A stretch of 64,000 bases of DNA. Source: Halopseudomonas salegens (GTDB lineage: Bacteria; Pseudomonadota; Gammaproteobacteria; Pseudomonadales; Pseudomonadaceae). The notes under the pieces are model-generated. The model was given only the letters and a program-made list of their open reading frames with translations, was not told the DNA's origin and did no database searches. Location of the stretch: positions 1,860,001 to 1,924,000 of the forward strand of contig NZ_LT629787.1 of assembly GCF_900105655.1 (NCBI RefSeq), written 5' to 3'. How positions within the stretch are numbered: the first letter of the stretch is position 1; every line of letters starts with the position of its first letter. This document shows positions 48,778 through 58,143 of this stretch, piece by piece. Made by a program: the position numbers and the translations under genes.

Positions 48778-49163
48778 ACCCAGACCCCCAGGAGAACAAT
48801 GCAGATGGCGGAAAGCACGATCACGATCTTCGCGCCCAGTTTGCCGCTTTCCAGCTCTTCACCGATGCCCGCATCCATCACCAGGTGACGAATACCTGCA
48901 ATCAGGTGATAAAGCAGCGCCGACAGCACACCCCAGACGACCAGCTTGGCCAGGGGATTCTGCAGGAAGTCTTGAACTTGCTCGAAACCAGCTTCGGAAC
49001 TCAACGATGTATCCAGCATCCAAAGCAAACCAGCAATGAAGAGGAACAGGATGACGCCCGAAATACGGTGAGCAATTGACGTATAAGCGGTTACAGGAAG
49101 CTTGATTGTCCTGAGATCTAGGTTGACAGGTCTTTTGCTATTCACGGCTATATTCACACTCAT
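48771..49163 (-). CDS. sdhC: Succinate dehydrogenase cytochrome b556 subunit
   Basis: A 130-residue protein with three helices and the family motif RPVNLDLRTIKLPVTAYTSIAHRISG; the late HLIAGIRHLVMD carries the haem ligand histidine. It is first in the sdhCDAB order. The ATG at 49163 is used, but a GTG six codons downstream (VNSKRPVNL) is a possible start, since family N-termini are slightly shorter. Confidence 0.92.
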   Translation of the reverse strand: MSVNIAVNSKRPVNLDLRTIKLPVTAYTSIAHRISGVILFLFIAGLLWMLDTSLSSEAGFEQVQDFLQNPLAKLVVWGVLSALLYHLIAGIRHLVMDAGIGEELESGKLGAKIVIVLSAICIVLLGVWVW

Positions 49164-49417
49164 GGCCCTGAGGTCAGGGCTGGATTATTGGAAGGTGCAC
49201 GCTTTTGGGTACCCCAATGCCTTGTTTTTGCGCACTATACAGCTCTGTGCCAAGGTCATTTTGCCGGTGATGGAGTATAGAGACTTGCCCCCCTTATTAC
49301 AATGCGCCGGACCCTTCGCAGCTTTGCAGAATGCGTCTGCATGGCCGCTGGGCGTTCAATTCCAGAGGCATAATAAAAGCTTTTTATTGACCCGATATCC
49401 ATTCACAATCGGTATAA
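49164..49417. other. Long divergent sdhC-gltA control region
   Basis: 341 bases separate the sdhC and gltA start codons. The part left of the gltA promoter contains no gene. A TATAGT-like box for sdhC is visible on the minus strand near 49226-49231 without a good -35. A second TATAAT at 49413-49418 has a TTGACC 20 bases away, too far for a standard promoter. Confidence 0.4.
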
Positions 49418-49445
49418 TTGACAAACCGATTTATCACCTTATAGT
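49418..49445 (+). promoter_or_regulatory. Sigma-70 promoter of gltA
   Basis: Consensus TTGACA (49418-49423) and TATAGT (49440-49445) separated by 16 bases. The start would be near 49452, giving a leader of about 53 bases before the ATG. Confidence 0.7.
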
Positions 49446-49504
49446 GATGCGGGCCCTGCGTGGGGGGTCACACTTTCGATACCAGCAATTTAAGGAGGCC
49501 ATCA

Positions 49505-50779
49505 ATGGCTGACAAGAAGGCGCAGTTGATCATCGAGGGCGCTGCCCCCATTGACCTGCCTGTTTATTCCGGAACACTCGGCCCTGACGTCGTCGACGTA
49601 CGCGGGCTGACCGGCGAAGGCTTCTTTACCTTCGATCCAGGCTTTATGGCCACCTCATCCTGTGAATCAAAGATCACCTACATTGATGGCGAAAAAGGTG
49701 TCCTTCTGCATCGCGGCTATCCGATCGAGCAATTGGCCGAGAATGCCGACTTCCTGGAAACCTGCTACCTGCTGCTCAATGGTGAATTGCCCACGGATGC
49801 CGAAAAGGCCGAGTTCGTCAGCACCATCAACAATCACACCATGGTGCATGAACAGCTGAAAACATTCTTCAATGGTTTCCGTCGCGATGCACACCCGATG
49901 GCCATCATGTGTGGCGTTGTTGGTGCACTGTCTGCCTTCTACCACGATTCGCTGGATATCAACGACGCCAAGCACCGACAGATTTCGGCCATTCGCCTGA
50001 TTGCCAAGATGCCGACGCTGGCAGCCATGGTCTACAAGTACTCCCAGGGCCAGCCACTGATGTATCCGCGCAATGACCTCTCCTACTCGGAGAACTTCCT
50101 GCACATGATGTTCAACACACCCTGTGAAGAGAAGAAAGTCAACCCGGTACTGGCCAAGGCCATGGATCGCATCTTTGTCTTGCATGCCGACCACGAACAG
50201 AACGCGTCGACCTCGACCGTACGCCTGACCGGTTCCTCTGGTGCCAACCCTTTCGCCTGCATCGCTGCGGGCATTGCCGCTCTCTGGGGGCCTGCTCACG
50301 GTGGTGCCAACGAAGCCGTACTGAGCATGCTGGATGAAATCGGTGACGTTTCGAACATCGAGAAATTCATCGCCAAGGCCAAAGACAAGGACGACCCGTT
50401 CAAACTGATGGGTTTCGGGCATCGCGTTTACAAGAACTTCGATCCGCGCGCCAAGGTAATGAAGCAGACCTGCGATGAAGTGCTGGCCGAACTGGGGATC
50501 AACGATCCGCAACTGGAACTGGCCATGAAGCTGGAAGAAATTGCGCGCAACGATCCTTACTTCAAGGAGCGCAACCTGTACCCGAATGTTGATTTCTACT
50601 CAGGTATCATCCTCAAGGCAATCGGCATCCCGGCGTCCATGTTTACCGTGATCTTCGCTACCGGTCGCACACCTGGCTGGATCGCGCACTGGAACGAAAT
50701 GATCAGCGGCCCGTACAAGATTGGCCGTCCGCGCCAGCTGTATACCGGCTCGACCCAGCGCGATTATCCGACGAAGTAA
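49505..50779 (+). CDS. gltA: Citrate synthase (type II)
   Basis: Condenses acetyl-CoA and oxaloacetate to citrate. The ATG at 49505, with AAGGAGG six bases upstream, gives [20 protein letters not shown] and 424 residues. Catalytic residues are visible in [15 protein letters not shown], in [12 protein letters not shown], in [14 protein letters not shown] and as the aspartate in [10 protein letters not shown]. Length and the NADH-regulated type II features agree with the Pseudomonas enzyme. A strong terminator follows. Confidence 0.97.
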   Translation: MADKKAQLIIEGAAPIDLPVYSGTLGPDVVDVRGLTGEGFFTFDPGFMATSSCESKITYIDGEKGVLLHRGYPIEQLAENADFLETCYLLLNGELPTDAEKAEFVSTINNHTMVHEQLKTFFNGFRRDAHPMAIMCGVVGALSAFYHDSLDINDAKHRQISAIRLIAKMPTLAAMVYKYSQGQPLMYPRNDLSYSENFLHMMFNTPCEEKKVNPVLAKAMDRIFVLHADHEQNASTSTVRLTGSSGANPFACIAAGIAALWGPAHGGANEAVLSMLDEIGDVSNIEKFIAKAKDKDDPFKLMGFGHRVYKNFDPRAKVMKQTCDEVLAELGINDPQLELAMKLEEIARNDPYFKERNLYPNVDFYSGIILKAIGIPASMFTVIFATGRTPGWIAHWNEMISGPYKIGRPRQLYTGSTQRDYPTK

Positions 50780-50817
50780 ATCCGCTGCTCAGACATGTCT
50801 TCAAGAGCAAGCCAGAC

Positions 50818-50853
50818 ATTAAAAAACCCCGCCTGAAAGCGGGGTTTTTTAAT
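50818..50853. terminator. Intrinsic terminator between gltA and the YIP1-family gene
   Basis: A 15-bp stem (50818-50832 with 50839-50853, 6-base loop) with A and T tracts on the two arms; works for both convergent genes. Confidence 0.92.
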
Positions 50854-50883
50854 GTCTGTCAATTCACATGTTCCGACACTAAA

Positions 50884-51483
50884 TCAGCTCATGTATTCCG
50901 GCCCGACCCCGAGGCCCCAGAAAATCACCGAGGTGACAATCATGGATACCAGCATGACCAGGCCAACCGCCAGGATAGAGCTGGAGAACATGAAGCCCTC
51001 TTCCTTGGAAATACCCATGAAAATCGGGATACCCTGATAAAGCAGGAAGGTCGTGTAGCCAATGGCGGCGATGCCAACCAGCATGCCCAGCCACAGGCTC
51101 GGATAAAGACCGGCAACACCGGCAAGAAACAGCGGCGTCGCCGTGTAGGCGGCAAACACGACACAGTCATTCAGCGTCGGGGTGGAGGCATAGGTACGCG
51201 CCATCCAGTGAATAAAGCCACCCATTACGGCAACGCCGACAAGCATGGCGAGGTACGCCAGTACGGTCATTTGCAGAGCACTGGACTGAGTCAGCCTGAC
51301 TGCCTCGGACCCACCGATACTCCAACCAACCTGAGTGGTGCCAATATAGGCTGAAACCGCCGGAATGGCGGCAAGTATGAGCACATGCGTGAGATACATA
51401 TGGCCGATCGTTTCGTCTTCACCCTTGATATCCTTCCATTCCTGGTCCGGATGAGTGAACAACCCCAATACGTGATGGATCAT
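50884..51483 (-). CDS. YIP1-family inner-membrane protein
   Basis: A 199-residue protein with five hydrophobic helices after a short soluble start with HPDQEWKDIKGEDE, which is characteristic of bacterial Yip1-domain proteins. Function unknown. AGGAGGT precedes the ATG. It sits between gltA and the DnaJ-like gene in the convergent orientation. Confidence 0.8.
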   Translation of the reverse strand: MIHHVLGLFTHPDQEWKDIKGEDETIGHMYLTHVLILAAIPAVSAYIGTTQVGWSIGGSEAVRLTQSSALQMTVLAYLAMLVGVAVMGGFIHWMARTYASTPTLNDCVVFAAYTATPLFLAGVAGLYPSLWLGMLVGIAAIGYTTFLLYQGIPIFMGISKEEGFMFSSSILAVGLVMLVSMIVTSVIFWGLGVGPEYMS

Positions 51484-51632
51484 GGTCTGACCTCCTGATT
51501 ATTATTCAGCCCACCAGCAATCGTTGTGCCAGCGAGGACAGAAGGTGCGACCTCTTGTCGCATCCTCCTTGTCTAGGACTATAGCCAAATTCAGTATAAA
51601 AAGTGTCGCTTACCTTAGAGAGATTCGCGACT

Positions 51633-52250
51633 TCAAACCTTCCCGTAATAGCGTTGAAGAATTAAGAACGCATCATTGATCGCTTGTGCATCCGCCGTTG
51701 AACCGCCCCGATCGGGATGATGCTGACTGAGCATTTGCCGGTATCGTCGCTTGATCTGCCCGGCAGTAACCGGCTCTTGCAGGCCAAACAGCCTCAGGGC
51801 ACGCGCATGTTCAGCAGGCGGAATGCTGGATCGTCCCTGAAAAAAATCACCCAGCAAGCGCTCGACGTCATCGGCATTGGTCTCAACCCATTGCCCCCAG
51901 TCAAGATAGTAGCTGCGCATCGGGTCTTCTCGCTGCAACCCTGCATACCCGGGCAACCTGGGCCCCAGACGAATCGTCAGCGCATGAATATCCAGTTGCT
52001 GGCCTTGGCCGGCAACTTCGTCCGCCAACTTGTACAGCTCGTGAAAGAGCAAAAAATGCAGCTGAAACAAGCTGAGTGGCTCACGCAGGGCGCCAGGCAC
52101 AGCAAAGGGGGATGCGGGAAACTCGACAGCCAGCTGCTTGATCAGGCCGTACTCGTCGATACCTTGCGGAACAGTGCGCAGCAGATTCAGCAACCTGGCC
52201 GAAAAATCAGCTGGCAGCAAGTCTTCTGGTTGCAATTGCACGGCACTCAT
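51633..52250 (-). CDS. DnaJ-domain protein with DNAJ-related N-terminal domain
   Basis: A 205-residue protein. The first ~125 residues match the DNAJ-related domain (long helices; LFQLHFLLFHELYKLADEV). A C-terminal J domain has the H-P-D motif in SQHHPDRGG and should stimulate a DnaK-type ATPase. No Gly/Phe region or zinc domain, so it is a specialised co-chaperone. Client unknown. Confidence 0.82.
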   Translation of the reverse strand: MSAVQLQPEDLLPADFSARLLNLLRTVPQGIDEYGLIKQLAVEFPASPFAVPGALREPLSLFQLHFLLFHELYKLADEVAGQGQQLDIHALTIRLGPRLPGYAGLQREDPMRSYYLDWGQWVETNADDVERLLGDFFQGRSSIPPAEHARALRLFGLQEPVTAGQIKRRYRQMLSQHHPDRGGSTADAQAINDAFLILQRYYGKV

Positions 52251-52379
52251 CGCCTCAGTTTAGCCAATACAGTTCGGATAAAACACCGCAGATTGAAGGA
52301 AATGTCAGCAAAGTGTCATTACCCGTTCATCAACATTGCGTTTGATAGAGCCTTCAATTTCAGACTGCAGGATATCCAG

Positions 52380-54242
52380 ATGAACAGAGCGATGATACCG
52401 GGACTGGCGGTACTGACCGCCACCCTTTTGTCCGGCTGCCTTTCCAGCGGCAGTTCTTCCGACAGCAACGATGTCACTCCACCCCAGGTAATCACTCCCG
52501 AGCGGATTCAATTGAGTTTGCTGGGCCGCTACAGCGCCGGGGAGTACGACGTCAGCGCTGCGGAAATACCGGTCTATGATCCGGAGAACCGGCAAATCTT
52601 TGTCGTCAACGCCCGCAATGGTGCCGTTGATATTCTTGATGCCAGTGACCTGTCCAGCCCGGCCTACCTGAGTACCCTGACTGTGGATGACGTTGCGGCA
52701 GATGCCGTGGTCAACAGTGTGGCCTACTTCAACGGTCTGCTGGCAGTGGCTATTGAAGCCAGCCCGAAAACCGAGCCGGGTTATGCCGCCATTTATGATG
52801 CCACGACCCTGGAACGATTGAGCCTGACCGAAGTTGGCGCACAGCCCGACATGCTCGTTTTCAGCCCGGACGGTAGCCACTTGCTGGTGGCCAACGAGGG
52901 CGAGCCCAGCGACGATTATCAGATCGATCCCGAGGGTTCGGTAACCGTGATCAGCCTCGATGGCAGCAGCATCAGCAACGTCCGAACCGCTGATTTCTCG
53001 GCGTTCAATGGACAGCGACAGGCACTGCAGGATGCCGGGGTCCGCATTTTCGGACCGAACGCGTCGGTGGCAGAGGACATGGAGCCGGAATACATTACCG
53101 TCAGCGCAGACAGCACCACCGCCTGGGTCGCCTTGCAGGAAAACAACGCCCTGGCCAGGCTGGATGTCGCCAGCGCCACCATTACCGATATTTTGCCGCT
53201 GGGTTTCAAGGACCACGGCCTGCCGGGCAATGGCCTTGCAGCCAGTGACGATGAAGACGAGATCAATATCCGCACCTGGCCGGGGCTGGTCGGCATGTAT
53301 CACCCGGACAGCATCAGCAGCTACACCGTGGATGGCCAAACCTACATTGTCACCGCCAACGAAGGTGATGCCCGGGCCTGGGGAGAAGACAACCAGGCTT
53401 ACTGGGATGGAGATGCAAGCCAGGGGTTTGTCGAAGAAATACGCCTCAAGCACCTGGTGCATCGCAATGGCTTTGCGCGCCGCGTTGGTGATGACATGCC
53501 GGCGCAACTCAACCAGCTGGCCAATGGTGCGTTGCTCAACCCTGACGTTTTTGCCTACTGTGGCGCCAGTGCCGGGGAGCCCGGAGACTGCCGCGAAGAT
53601 GAGATGCTGGGGCGCTTGACTGTCTCCTGGGTCGATGGCTACCGGAAAGATGCCAGCGGCAACCCGGTACTGTTCGACGCCAGCGGCACCGAAAACCCGG
53701 CGGGTGACCGTCTGATGTACGACCAGATATTTGCCTTTGGTGGCCGCTCTTTTGCTGTCTGGGATGAGGATGGCAACCTGGTCTGGGATTCCCGTGATCA
53801 AATCGAGCAGTTCATTGCCAGTGACGAGTGCATGGCAGGGTCGGAACGCAGCATTCCATGCAAGGACTTCTTCAACTCCAATCATTCTTCAGGTGACAGC
53901 TTCGGCAACCGCTCTGATAACAAGGGGCCGGAACCTGAAGGGGTAGCCATAGCTACGCTGGGTGAGAAAACCTTTGCCTTTATCGGCCTTGAGCGTATGG
54001 GCGGCATTCTTGTGTACGATGTCAGCAACCCGAGCGCTCCGACCTTCATGGATTACTACAACACCCGGGAAAACTTCATCCTTGATCCCGAAGATAACCT
54101 GGCTGAAGTCGGCGACCTGGGTCCGGAAGGTCTGGTTTTCGTCGACGCTGCAGACTCACCGAATGGTGAAGCCCTGCTGATCGTCGGCAACGAAGTCAGC
54201 GGCACTACGGTGATTTATCAGGTCAACCAGCTGGTTGACTGA
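52380..54242 (+). CDS. Choice-of-anchor I family lipoprotein
   Basis: The ATG at 52380 (CAGGA 7 bases upstream) opens a lipoprotein signal ending L-L-S-G-C (Cys20). The frame is open far upstream, but that part overlaps the DnaJ-like gene on the other strand. The 620-residue protein has repeated beta-propeller-like segments (for example DMLVFSPDGSHLLVANEGEPSDDY) and a typical NHSSGDSFGNRSDNKGPEPEGVAIATLG block. It has no visible catalytic triad. Family members are extracellular or surface proteins, some annotated as alkaline-phosphatase-like; I do not assign an enzyme activity. Confidence 0.78.
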   Translation: MNRAMIPGLAVLTATLLSGCLSSGSSSDSNDVTPPQVITPERIQLSLLGRYSAGEYDVSAAEIPVYDPENRQIFVVNARNGAVDILDASDLSSPAYLSTLTVDDVAADAVVNSVAYFNGLLAVAIEASPKTEPGYAAIYDATTLERLSLTEVGAQPDMLVFSPDGSHLLVANEGEPSDDYQIDPEGSVTVISLDGSSISNVRTADFSAFNGQRQALQDAGVRIFGPNASVAEDMEPEYITVSADSTTAWVALQENNALARLDVASATITDILPLGFKDHGLPGNGLAASDDEDEINIRTWPGLVGMYHPDSISSYTVDGQTYIVTANEGDARAWGEDNQAYWDGDASQGFVEEIRLKHLVHRNGFARRVGDDMPAQLNQLANGALLNPDVFAYCGASAGEPGDCREDEMLGRLTVSWVDGYRKDASGNPVLFDASGTENPAGDRLMYDQIFAFGGRSFAVWDEDGNLVWDSRDQIEQFIASDECMAGSERSIPCKDFFNSNHSSGDSFGNRSDNKGPEPEGVAIATLGEKTFAFIGLERMGGILVYDVSNPSAPTFMDYYNTRENFILDPEDNLAEVGDLGPEGLVFVDAADSPNGEALLIVGNEVSGTTVIYQVNQLVD

Positions 54243-54249
54243 CTGTAGA

Positions 54250-54283
54250 AAGGTGCCGGCTGTTTTCCCCGGTCCGGCACCTT
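54250..54283. terminator. Hairpin between convergent lipoprotein and ggpPS-like genes
   Basis: A 10-bp perfect stem (54250-54259 with 54274-54283). The loop of 14 bases contains TTTT; no T tract follows the stem. Confidence 0.5.
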
Positions 54284-54300
54284 GCCCCACTTACCCGGGA

Positions 54301-56556
54301 TTAAACCTCATTCTCTTCCTGCCGCTGTCGACTGTCCCGTACCGCCGTCAGAAAGCCCTCTCCCCAGTGACGAATATCGAAGTGACTGACAACGCTGAAT
54401 AGCTCGCGAATACGCGCTTCGCGCTCGGCTCGACCCAGCGTCAAGCCGACGTACAGGGTGTCACGCAGATCGTGCGGGTCATGTGGGTTGGTCAGGAGCG
54501 CACCATGCAACTCCGCTGCTGCACCAGCAAACTCGGACAGCACCAGCACCCCACGCCCTTCGCATAGTCCCTGCGTAGCGACATATTCCTTGGCGACCAG
54601 GTTAAGGCCATCACGCAGCGGCGTTATCCACATGACATCCGCCATCAGGTAGTAAGGAATCAGTTCCTTGAACGGAATGGCGCGATAGAAAAACTGTACC
54701 GGCGCCCAGCCAACCTGGGAAAAACGCCCATTGATGCGTCCGACCGCCTGTTCGATCTGCTGCAGCAAGGTCTCATAGATGGTCATTTCCTTGGCCGCAG
54801 GTACGCACACAGTAATCAACGTGACCTTGCCGACCAACTCCGGGTGCGCCTCGAGCAGAGCTTCAAAAGCCTCGAGCTTGGCCAGAATCCCCTTGGTGTA
54901 ATCCAGTCGCTCGACCGAGAGCACCACACGAATCCCGGTCAATTGCTCACGCAGGGTTTTCATCAAGGCCTGAGTCTCACGGGTATTCACCAGACTGCGA
55001 ACCCGCTCGACATCCAGCCCGACCGGATGGGCGCCCAGACCGATTTGCCGGTTATGCACCTTGATCCGGGTCGTCATGTTGTCGAGCCCGACGGCACAAC
55101 CATAGGTGCGGTATCGTGGTGCACAGGACTGGGTTTCAAGCACTTCGACCGGTGCAACGCCACGGACTACGTCGACAAAATTCTCCGCCTGACGGGGAAT
55201 ATGAAAACCGACGTAGTCGCACTGCAACAAACTGCCAACGATTTCCCGCCGCCAGGGCAAGACATTGAACACATCTGCCGAGGGGAAATACGTGTGATGG
55301 AAGAAAGCGATGGTCAGGTCGCCCCGCAAGGGCCGCAGAAACGCCGGCACCATCCACAGATTGTAATCATGGATCCAGACGACCGCGTTTTCTGCAGCCT
55401 CTGCGGCTACCCGCTCGGCAAACAGCCGGTTGACCTTGAGAAACACCGCCCAGTCATCCTCACGGAACACTGCCCGCTCCCAGAACGTATGCAGGGTTGG
55501 CCAGAAGGCTTCCTTGGAGAAACGCTTGTAGAACACATCGACGTCATGCTTGCTCAAGGCAACGCGCGCGGCGGTCAGTTTGGGGTAGTGCTCCTTGTCC
55601 ACACTGGTGTGCACTTCAAAAGGCACTGCACTCCGCGGCTCATGCACCGACCAGGCAACCCAGGCTCCTGGTTGATCCGTCGAAAAGAAACTCAGCAGGG
55701 TGGGAATGATCCCGTTGGGTGAGGTCGGCGGCCGACGAATCAGCTTGCCCTGCTCCATCACCTCTTCGTACGGCAGGCGGTGATAGACCATCACCAGCTC
55801 AGACTTGCCCTTGACCTGCAAGTCCGGCAATTCGGAATCCACCCCCAGGGGGCCGAGGAAGCCAAAATGCCCGAAAGCTTCGAGGATACCGCCGCAACCG
55901 CTCAGGCGTGCGTGCAGGACCCGCGCCCGATCAGCGGTTGCATCCAGCAAGCCCGCTTCCGATTCACCCACACACACACCCTTGAAGCCCTGCTCATACA
56001 TCGACAGATCGTTCAGGGTGTCACCGGCAACCAGCACATCATCAAAAGGCACACCGACATGCTCGACCAGGCGCTTGAGCGAACTGCCCTTGTTTACCCC
56101 GCGCGGCAGGCAATCCAGATACATGCCGGCAGAGAACAGTGCATCACACCCCAGGGACTGGATTGTCGCCACCAGCGCGTCAGTCACCGCCTCAGGTTCA
56201 CAGAACCACGAACAGCGGCGCTGTTGCGGTACTTCCTGCCGCTCCAGTCCGGGAAAGCCTTCCAGTGCCCGCATCACCGGCCACTCACCCGGCCAGTTGG
56301 CTTCGATCTCCTGTTGCAGCGGATAGACCGGCTGCAAATTATGCCCATCCACCAGGGTCGCCCCGACATCACTGATGATGTAATCCGGGCGTGGTATCGC
56401 CGGGTCGGACAATAGCGGCTCAACCACTTCCAACCCACGACCGGTAACAAAAACCAGGGTAATACCCGGGTGGGCAGCAATCAGTTGGTAGAGGCGCTGG
56501 CGATTCTCCGGATCGCCAGCCAGAAAAGTCCCGTCCAGATCGGTGGCTAACAACAT
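54301..56556 (-). CDS. ggpPS: Fused glucosylglycerol-phosphate phosphatase/synthase
   Basis: The 751-residue protein joins two enzymes. The N-terminal HAD phosphatase (about 1-240) has DLDGT (Asp6, Asp8) and the late GDTLNDLSMYE motif. The C-terminal GT20 synthase (about 260-740) is of the OtsA/GgpS fold, with HDYNLW, FFHHTYFP and the late DGLNLVAKEYVA. This order is that of GgpPS of Stenotrophomonas rhizophila and some halotolerant pseudomonads, which makes glucosylglycerol from ADP-glucose and glycerol 3-phosphate. Trehalose synthesis is the alternative, since OtsA/OtsB fusions use the same folds. The ATG at 56556 has AGGAG 7 bases upstream; an earlier GTG is less well placed. The gene follows the transporter by 38 bases. 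Confidence 0.75.
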   Translation of the reverse strand: MLLATDLDGTFLAGDPENRQRLYQLIAAHPGITLVFVTGRGLEVVEPLLSDPAIPRPDYIISDVGATLVDGHNLQPVYPLQQEIEANWPGEWPVMRALEGFPGLERQEVPQQRRCSWFCEPEAVTDALVATIQSLGCDALFSAGMYLDCLPRGVNKGSSLKRLVEHVGVPFDDVLVAGDTLNDLSMYEQGFKGVCVGESEAGLLDATADRARVLHARLSGCGGILEAFGHFGFLGPLGVDSELPDLQVKGKSELVMVYHRLPYEEVMEQGKLIRRPPTSPNGIIPTLLSFFSTDQPGAWVAWSVHEPRSAVPFEVHTSVDKEHYPKLTAARVALSKHDVDVFYKRFSKEAFWPTLHTFWERAVFREDDWAVFLKVNRLFAERVAAEAAENAVVWIHDYNLWMVPAFLRPLRGDLTIAFFHHTYFPSADVFNVLPWRREIVGSLLQCDYVGFHIPRQAENFVDVVRGVAPVEVLETQSCAPRYRTYGCAVGLDNMTTRIKVHNRQIGLGAHPVGLDVERVRSLVNTRETQALMKTLREQLTGIRVVLSVERLDYTKGILAKLEAFEALLEAHPELVGKVTLITVCVPAAKEMTIYETLLQQIEQAVGRINGRFSQVGWAPVQFFYRAIPFKELIPYYLMADVMWITPLRDGLNLVAKEYVATQGLCEGRGVLVLSEFAGAAAELHGALLTNPHDPHDLRDTLYVGLTLGRAEREARIRELFSVVSHFDIRHWGEGFLTAVRDSRQRQEENEV

Positions 56557-56594
56557 CAGCATTCTCCTGCTCACCGAACAGACGCTTTTCTCAT

Positions 56595-57854
56595 TCAGTC
56601 GTCTGTCCGGGATGGGGTTTCAGGATGCGGAGCATGCTCCTCATCCAGCATCATCTCGAGTACAGCCGGTGATGTGCGCACCATAGGCACGTAATGCGCC
56701 GCTGATTCGACAATCTGGTCCTTGCCTTTGCGCCAGTGCTGCCAGGCATGCACTGCGCTGATGCCGAACATCAACATGAAAAACAGCGGCAGGGCCTGTG
56801 GTGCCCACCAGCCCATAAACCACCCTGCAAGCGCCGGGCCAACTGCGGCACCGCCGCCATGCAACATCAGCAGCGCAGCATTTCCCGGCAGCACTTCTTC
56901 CTGATGCAGATGATCCATCATGTGGGCGACCACACTGGGATATACGGCAAATGAACCGCCACCAAAGACCGCTGCAGCCACCAGTAACCAGTGCCCGTAG
57001 GGCCCCAGTATCGCCATCATCAAGCCGCCAAAGGTCGCAATGGCAGCAATGATAGCCAGCGCCAGACGCCGGTCCACGCGGTCAGACAACATACCCATCG
57101 GCCACTGCAACAGTGCGCCGGCCAGAATCACCAGGGAAATAAACCAGGCAATATCCCCGGCTGACATGCCCATGCGCCCGGCGTAGACCGCCCCCAGGCC
57201 CCAGAAGCCACCCATGGCCAGGCCAGACAACAAGCTGCCGGCACAGGCCACCGGCGCTGCCAGCCACAAGGTACGCAATGGCAACCGCGCCGTTTCGCCA
57301 ATCACTGGCTGAGGCAAGCGTGTCGCGGCCAGTGGCATCACTGCCAGACACATCAACACCGCCGCCAGAGCGAACAGCGTGAAAGTCATCGGGCTGTCCA
57401 GGTGCAGAAATTGCTGCGCCACCGCCAACGACATCAGGTTCACAGCCATGTAGCTGGAAAAAACCCGGGCTCGATGCTCCTGCGGGGCCTGACTGTTAAG
57501 CCAGCTTTCAATCACGGTATAAATCCCGACCAGCATGAAACCGGTCAATACCCGAAGTGCGATCCATACCCATGGATTAACCATCAGGACATGCAGCAGG
57601 ACACAGGCGGCGGTTGCCGCCGCGAAAAAAGCAAAGGCCCGGATATGCCCCATACGCCGGATCAGCCGTGGCCCCAGCAAGGTGCCGAGAATAAAGCCGA
57701 CGAAGTAGGCCGAACCGAGCAACCCCAGTATCTGGTCAGTAAAACCTTCGCCAGCACCACGCAATGCCAGCAGTGTATTGAGCAAGCCGGTACCCAAGAG
57801 TAACAAGGCAATACCGAACAATAGGGCGGTAATCGGGAACAACAATTTCACCAT
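56595..57854 (-). CDS. YcaD-like MFS transporter
   Basis: A 419-residue protein with about 12 helices in two halves, the MFS loop GPRLIRRMGHIRAF after helix 2 and LSDRVDRRLALA in the second half. It looks like the YcaD subfamily. The start at 57854 has AGGAG nine bases upstream; the in-frame extension is not family-like. A ycaD-like gene next to ggpPS is also reported in S. rhizophila, as I recall, so export or retrieval of an osmolyte or its precursor is a fair inference. A cytosolic C-terminal tail (about 390-419) is His/Pro/Glu-rich. Confidence 0.8.
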   Translation of the reverse strand: MVKLLFPITALLFGIALLLLGTGLLNTLLALRGAGEGFTDQILGLLGSAYFVGFILGTLLGPRLIRRMGHIRAFAFFAAATAACVLLHVLMVNPWVWIALRVLTGFMLVGIYTVIESWLNSQAPQEHRARVFSSYMAVNLMSLAVAQQFLHLDSPMTFTLFALAAVLMCLAVMPLAATRLPQPVIGETARLPLRTLWLAAPVACAGSLLSGLAMGGFWGLGAVYAGRMGMSAGDIAWFISLVILAGALLQWPMGMLSDRVDRRLALAIIAAIATFGGLMMAILGPYGHWLLVAAAVFGGGSFAVYPSVVAHMMDHLHQEEVLPGNAALLMLHGGGAAVGPALAGWFMGWWAPQALPLFFMLMFGISAVHAWQHWRKGKDQIVESAAHYVPMVRTSPAVLEMMLDEEHAPHPETPSRTDD

Positions 57855-58143
57855 GGGACCTGTCTCCTGAGTCGATAGAGGGGTTCCAGGCAGGTTTGGG
57901 CAGGGGTCAACGTTGTTTATTGCAACTCGTTGACCGCTGGCTGGCATGCCGCCAGTCCAGCTAAAGCAAGCACCGATAAAGGGCCAGCCGGATTTGTTAT
58001 GGGGTATGCAGTGGCTGAAGCACTGCTTTCAGCAGTCAGCTACCTGAACACAGCCTAACCAACCATGGCGAGATGTGCCAGTTGACAGTCCGGCCGGACT
58101 CAGGTCGCATGGAGCTCAAGGCAGTTCAGACCAGGAGCCGGAC
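57855..58143. other. Spacer upstream of the osmolyte operon
   Basis: 289 bases between the divergent ycaD-like and flavoprotein genes. No gene and no confident promoter or operator is seen. This is where salt-responsive control of ggpPS would be expected. Confidence 0.4.

Noticed and set aside
46735..48888. 717-codon open frame opposite sdhA and sdhD
   Set aside because: Sense-strand genes are certain, and the antisense product has no recognisable domain.
49387..49418. TTGACC...TATAAT promoter for gltA
   Set aside because: The spacer is 20 bases; the TTGACA-16-TATAGT pair just downstream is better.
51717..52379. 221-codon extension of the choice-of-anchor frame
   Set aside because: It overlaps the DnaJ-like gene on the other strand and would bury a clear lipoprotein signal that has its own ribosome-binding site.
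52305..53885. 526-codon open frame opposite the choice-of-anchor lipoprotein
   Set aside because: Shadow of a well-supported gene, no start signal.
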